A stretch of 8,119 nucleotides of DNA from Candidatus Acetothermia bacterium JdFR-50 (GTDB taxonomy: Bacteria; Bipolaricaulota; Bipolaricaulia; Bipolaricaulales; Bipolaricaulaceae): the NCBI GenBank assembly GCA_002010365.1, contig MTNL01000098.1, positions 1 through 8,119 on the forward strand. The letters are read 5' to 3'. Below the pieces are notes generated by a model. The model saw only the letters and a list, made by a program, of their open reading frames with translations, did not search any database and was not told the origin of the DNA. Both the position numbers and the translations under genes were made by a program. Below are positions 7,292-8,119 of the stretch, piece after piece (positions within the stretch are counted from its first letter, which is position 1; each line of letters opens with the position of its first letter).

Positions 7292-7330
7292 GGGATGGAC
7301 GCGCTCAATTCGGACCAACCTAATCTTACC
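7292..7330 (-). other. Spacer 32: codes on - strand for KIRLVRIERVHP
   Basis: The - strand reads KIRLVRIERVHP in one open frame. It is a diverged relative of spacer 34: 22 of 33 bases and 8 of 11 residues match, and two of the three changes are Val/Ile swaps. Confidence 0.7.
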
Positions 7331-7442
7331 GTAGAAACCTCACCAAAACCCTGAAAGGGATTGAAACTCTTGAATGCGGGGTCCTCTGGGGCCCCGTTTT
7401 ATTTGGTAGAAACCTCACCAAAACCCTGAAAGGGATTGAAAC

Positions 7443-7482
7443 GGATGGACCGTCTCGACCCGGATTAGCCTTATTTTGTTCA
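7443..7482 (-). other. Spacer 34: codes on - strand for NKIRLIRVETVH
   Basis: The - strand reads NKIRLIRVETVH. The spacer starts GGATGGAC in array direction, where spacer 32 starts GGGATGGAC, so both were cut within one base of the same position in related targets. Confidence 0.7.
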
Positions 7483-7558
7483 GTAGAAACCTCACCAAAA
7501 CCCTGAAAGGGATTGAAACGATAAGACAGGGAAGATTCCAACATCCTCCGGCCGCTTT

Positions 7559-7595
7559 GTAGAAACCCCACCAAAACCCTGAAAGGGATTGAAAC
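7559..7595 (+). repeat. Repeat 36, single-base variant
   Basis: The last well-kept repeat has C in place of T at repeat position 10 (7568). The hairpin and 3' tag are unchanged, so it should still be processed. It marks the start of decay at the leader-distal end. Confidence 0.95.
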
Positions 7596-7632
7596 ACAAC
7601 GGGTACATAGACCATCTAGCGAATTCGCGCTA

Positions 7633-7669
7633 TCAGAAATCCTCCAAAGTCTTGAAAGGAATTGAAGAC
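7633..7669 (+). repeat. Decayed CRISPR repeat 37
   Basis: AGAAA near its start and CTTGAAAGGAATTGAAGAC at its end align with the repeat, with several substitutions, one lost base in the 5' half and one gained near the 3' end. The stem is disrupted (AGTCTTGAAAGGA in place of ACCCTGAAAGGGA). It follows a 37-nt spacer (7596-7632), the normal length. Confidence 0.85.
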
Positions 7670-7694
7670 CCTTTTCCCTGACGGTCGGGTACTA

Positions 7695-8119
7695 TCATCC
7701 CGGTCGGGCAGAAATCTCATCAAATCGCTGAGAACAGGGCTGGTAATGTTTGAGATTCAACACTTTGCTTCTATTGAGACGAGATCTTGCCCGTTCTAAA
7801 CGTGGCCCCAAAGATTGGCGAAATATACGAGCGATTTCGCGCTGTCGTCCCATTCCCCCAGTGGCCGTGGTGAGGCGGCACTCGAGGACCGTGGCGGGGA
7901 TGACCGCCTCCTCCCCGAACCGATCCCGGATCCGATCGAGGGCGTGAAGGAGCCTCTCCCTGCGGGCGTCCTCGGGGAAGAGCGGCCTGGGGGTGGCCTG
8001 CAGGTGCTCGAGCCCAGCGACCCGCACCCCGACCAAGGTGGTCTCCTCGGGGAACCCCCCGAGCCGATCGACGATCTCCATCGCCGTGTGGTAGATTCGA
8101 TCCTCGTCGAAGGTGGGGG
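7695..8119 (-). CDS. dinB: DNA polymerase IV-like (DinB, Y-family) C-terminal part, 5' end outside window
   Basis: The frame is open from the right edge and shows the last 140 residues. The sequence PTFDEDRIYHTA, then VDRLGGFPEETTLVGVRVAGLEHL, then PLFPEDARRERLLHALDRIRDRFGEEAV looks like the little-finger domain and C-terminal end of a DinB-type translesion polymerase, which copies damaged DNA in the SOS response. The Met codon at 8081 is internal. Recognisable similarity stops near 7880. The last 60 or so residues do not look like DinB to me, and the final 12 or so codons lie in decayed repeat 38 and spacer 37. GC is high in the conserved part and falls in the tail. Either the array's old end lies within the gene's 3' end, or the original stop was lost. 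The gene is tail to tail with the CRISPR locus and probably unrelated in function. An ImuB-like Y-family protein is an alternative. Confidence 0.72.
   Translation of the reverse strand, partial: PTFDEDRIYHTAMEIVDRLGGFPEETTLVGVRVAGLEHLQATPRPLFPEDARRERLLHALDRIRDRFGEEAVIPATVLECRLTTATGGMGRQREIARIFRQSLGPRLERARSRLNRSKVLNLKHYQPCSQRFDEISARPG
7708..7733 (+). repeat. Decayed CRISPR repeat 38 (5' part)
   Basis: The first 24 bases (GCAGAAATCTCATCAAAT onward) match the repeat at 19 positions with no gaps; after about 7733 the similarity is lost. It lies 38 nt beyond decayed repeat 37, exactly one spacer length, which makes chance similarity unlikely. It lies inside the 3' end of the - strand reading frame. 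Confidence 0.75.
7818..7840. other. Inverted repeat in the array-dinB junction
   Basis: GCGAAAT (7818-7824) and ATTTCGC (7834-7840) can pair across a 9-nt loop. No T-run follows on either strand, so terminator function is doubtful. It lies in the non-conserved tail of the dinB frame. Confidence 0.35.

Larger units (their letters stand above)
4918..7595 (+). CRISPR. CRISPR array, 36 repeats of 37 nt and 35 spacers
   Basis: The repeat begins GTAGAAACCTCACC and ends in ATTGAAAC. By eye the first 35 copies are identical and copy 36 has one change. Repeat positions 19-29, CCCT-GAA-AGGG, form a 4-bp stem with a 3-nt loop; the stem base falls exactly 8 nt before the repeat end, the expected Cas6 cut, giving the tag ATTGAAAC. 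Repeats start at 4918, 4994, 5070, 5145, 5220, 5296, 5370, 5446, 5522, 5597, 5674, 5747, 5821, 5898, 5973, 6049, 6123, 6198, 6274, 6350, 6425, 6499, 6578, 6653, 6728, 6801, 6877, 6953, 7026, 7101, 7178, 7255, 7331, 7406, 7483 and 7559. Spacers are 36-40 nt except spacer 22 (6536-6577, 42 nt). No two spacers are identical. Uniform repeats, a diverse spacer set and intact acquisition genes suggest the array was recently active. The protein-like frames inside it on the - strand are translated repeats, not genes. Confidence 0.99.

Noticed and set aside
4927..7615. Multiple - strand frames with recurring FNPFQGFGEVST or SIPFRVLVRFL segments
   Set aside because: These are translations of the CRISPR repeat, not repetitive proteins.
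7780..7825. A possible third decayed repeat one spacer further on
   Set aside because: Only AAAC and a CCAAA block can be aligned, and only with gaps; no better than background.
7750..7947. A 65-codon + strand frame at the right end
   Set aside because: It is antisense to the DinB-like frame, has an Arg/Ser-rich translation and no ribosome binding site.

Overview
This window holds the 3' part of a type III-A CRISPR-Cas locus and its CRISPR array, followed by the end of a convergent DNA polymerase IV-like gene. The gene set (csm5, a CARF-HEPN effector, csx15, cas6, cas4, cas1, cas2), the moderately high GC and strong Shine-Dalgarno sites point to a bacterium, probably a thermophile of the Firmicutes or Chloroflexi type. 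That placement is inference from gene content only; nothing in the window fixes the taxon.

Layout. Positions 2-451 are the C-terminal end of a Csm5-like RAMP subunit of the Csm effector complex. It overlaps a 407-residue TM1812/Csx2-type CARF-HEPN protein (448-1671), a predicted cyclic-oligoadenylate-activated RNase. Next come Csx15 (1668-2054), the repeat-cutting endonuclease Cas6 (2051-2824), and the acquisition genes cas4 (2812-3408), cas1 (3405-4406) and cas2 (4403-4705). All seven genes are on the + strand and every junction overlaps, so they look like one translationally coupled operon. A leader of about 210 bp (4706-4917) precedes an array of 36 well-kept 37-nt repeats with 35 spacers of 36-42 nt (4918-7595). 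Beyond it are two decayed repeats at exactly the right spacing (7633-7669 and 7708-7733). A DinB-type gene enters from the right end on the - strand, and its reading frame runs into the last decayed repeat.

How it works together. Cas4-Cas1-Cas2 add spacers at the leader end. Cas6 cuts the + strand pre-crRNA at the base of the CCCTGAAAGGG hairpin, leaving the 8-nt tag ATTGAAAC. The Csm complex, mostly outside the window, uses the crRNAs. On target RNA binding its Cas10 subunit would make cyclic oligoadenylate that switches on the CARF-HEPN RNase, and Csx15 may act as the off-switch.

The most unusual material is inside the array. Spacers 24 and 25 encode, on their complementary strand, overlapping pieces of one peptide (shared RVGRYT) written with different synonymous codons. 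Spacers 32 and 34 encode near-identical peptides (KIRLVRIERVH and KIRLIRVETVH) in the same register. Spacer 10 captures a ribosome binding site plus start codon. In all of these the crRNA would be antisense to the coding strand, as RNA-targeting type III interference requires.
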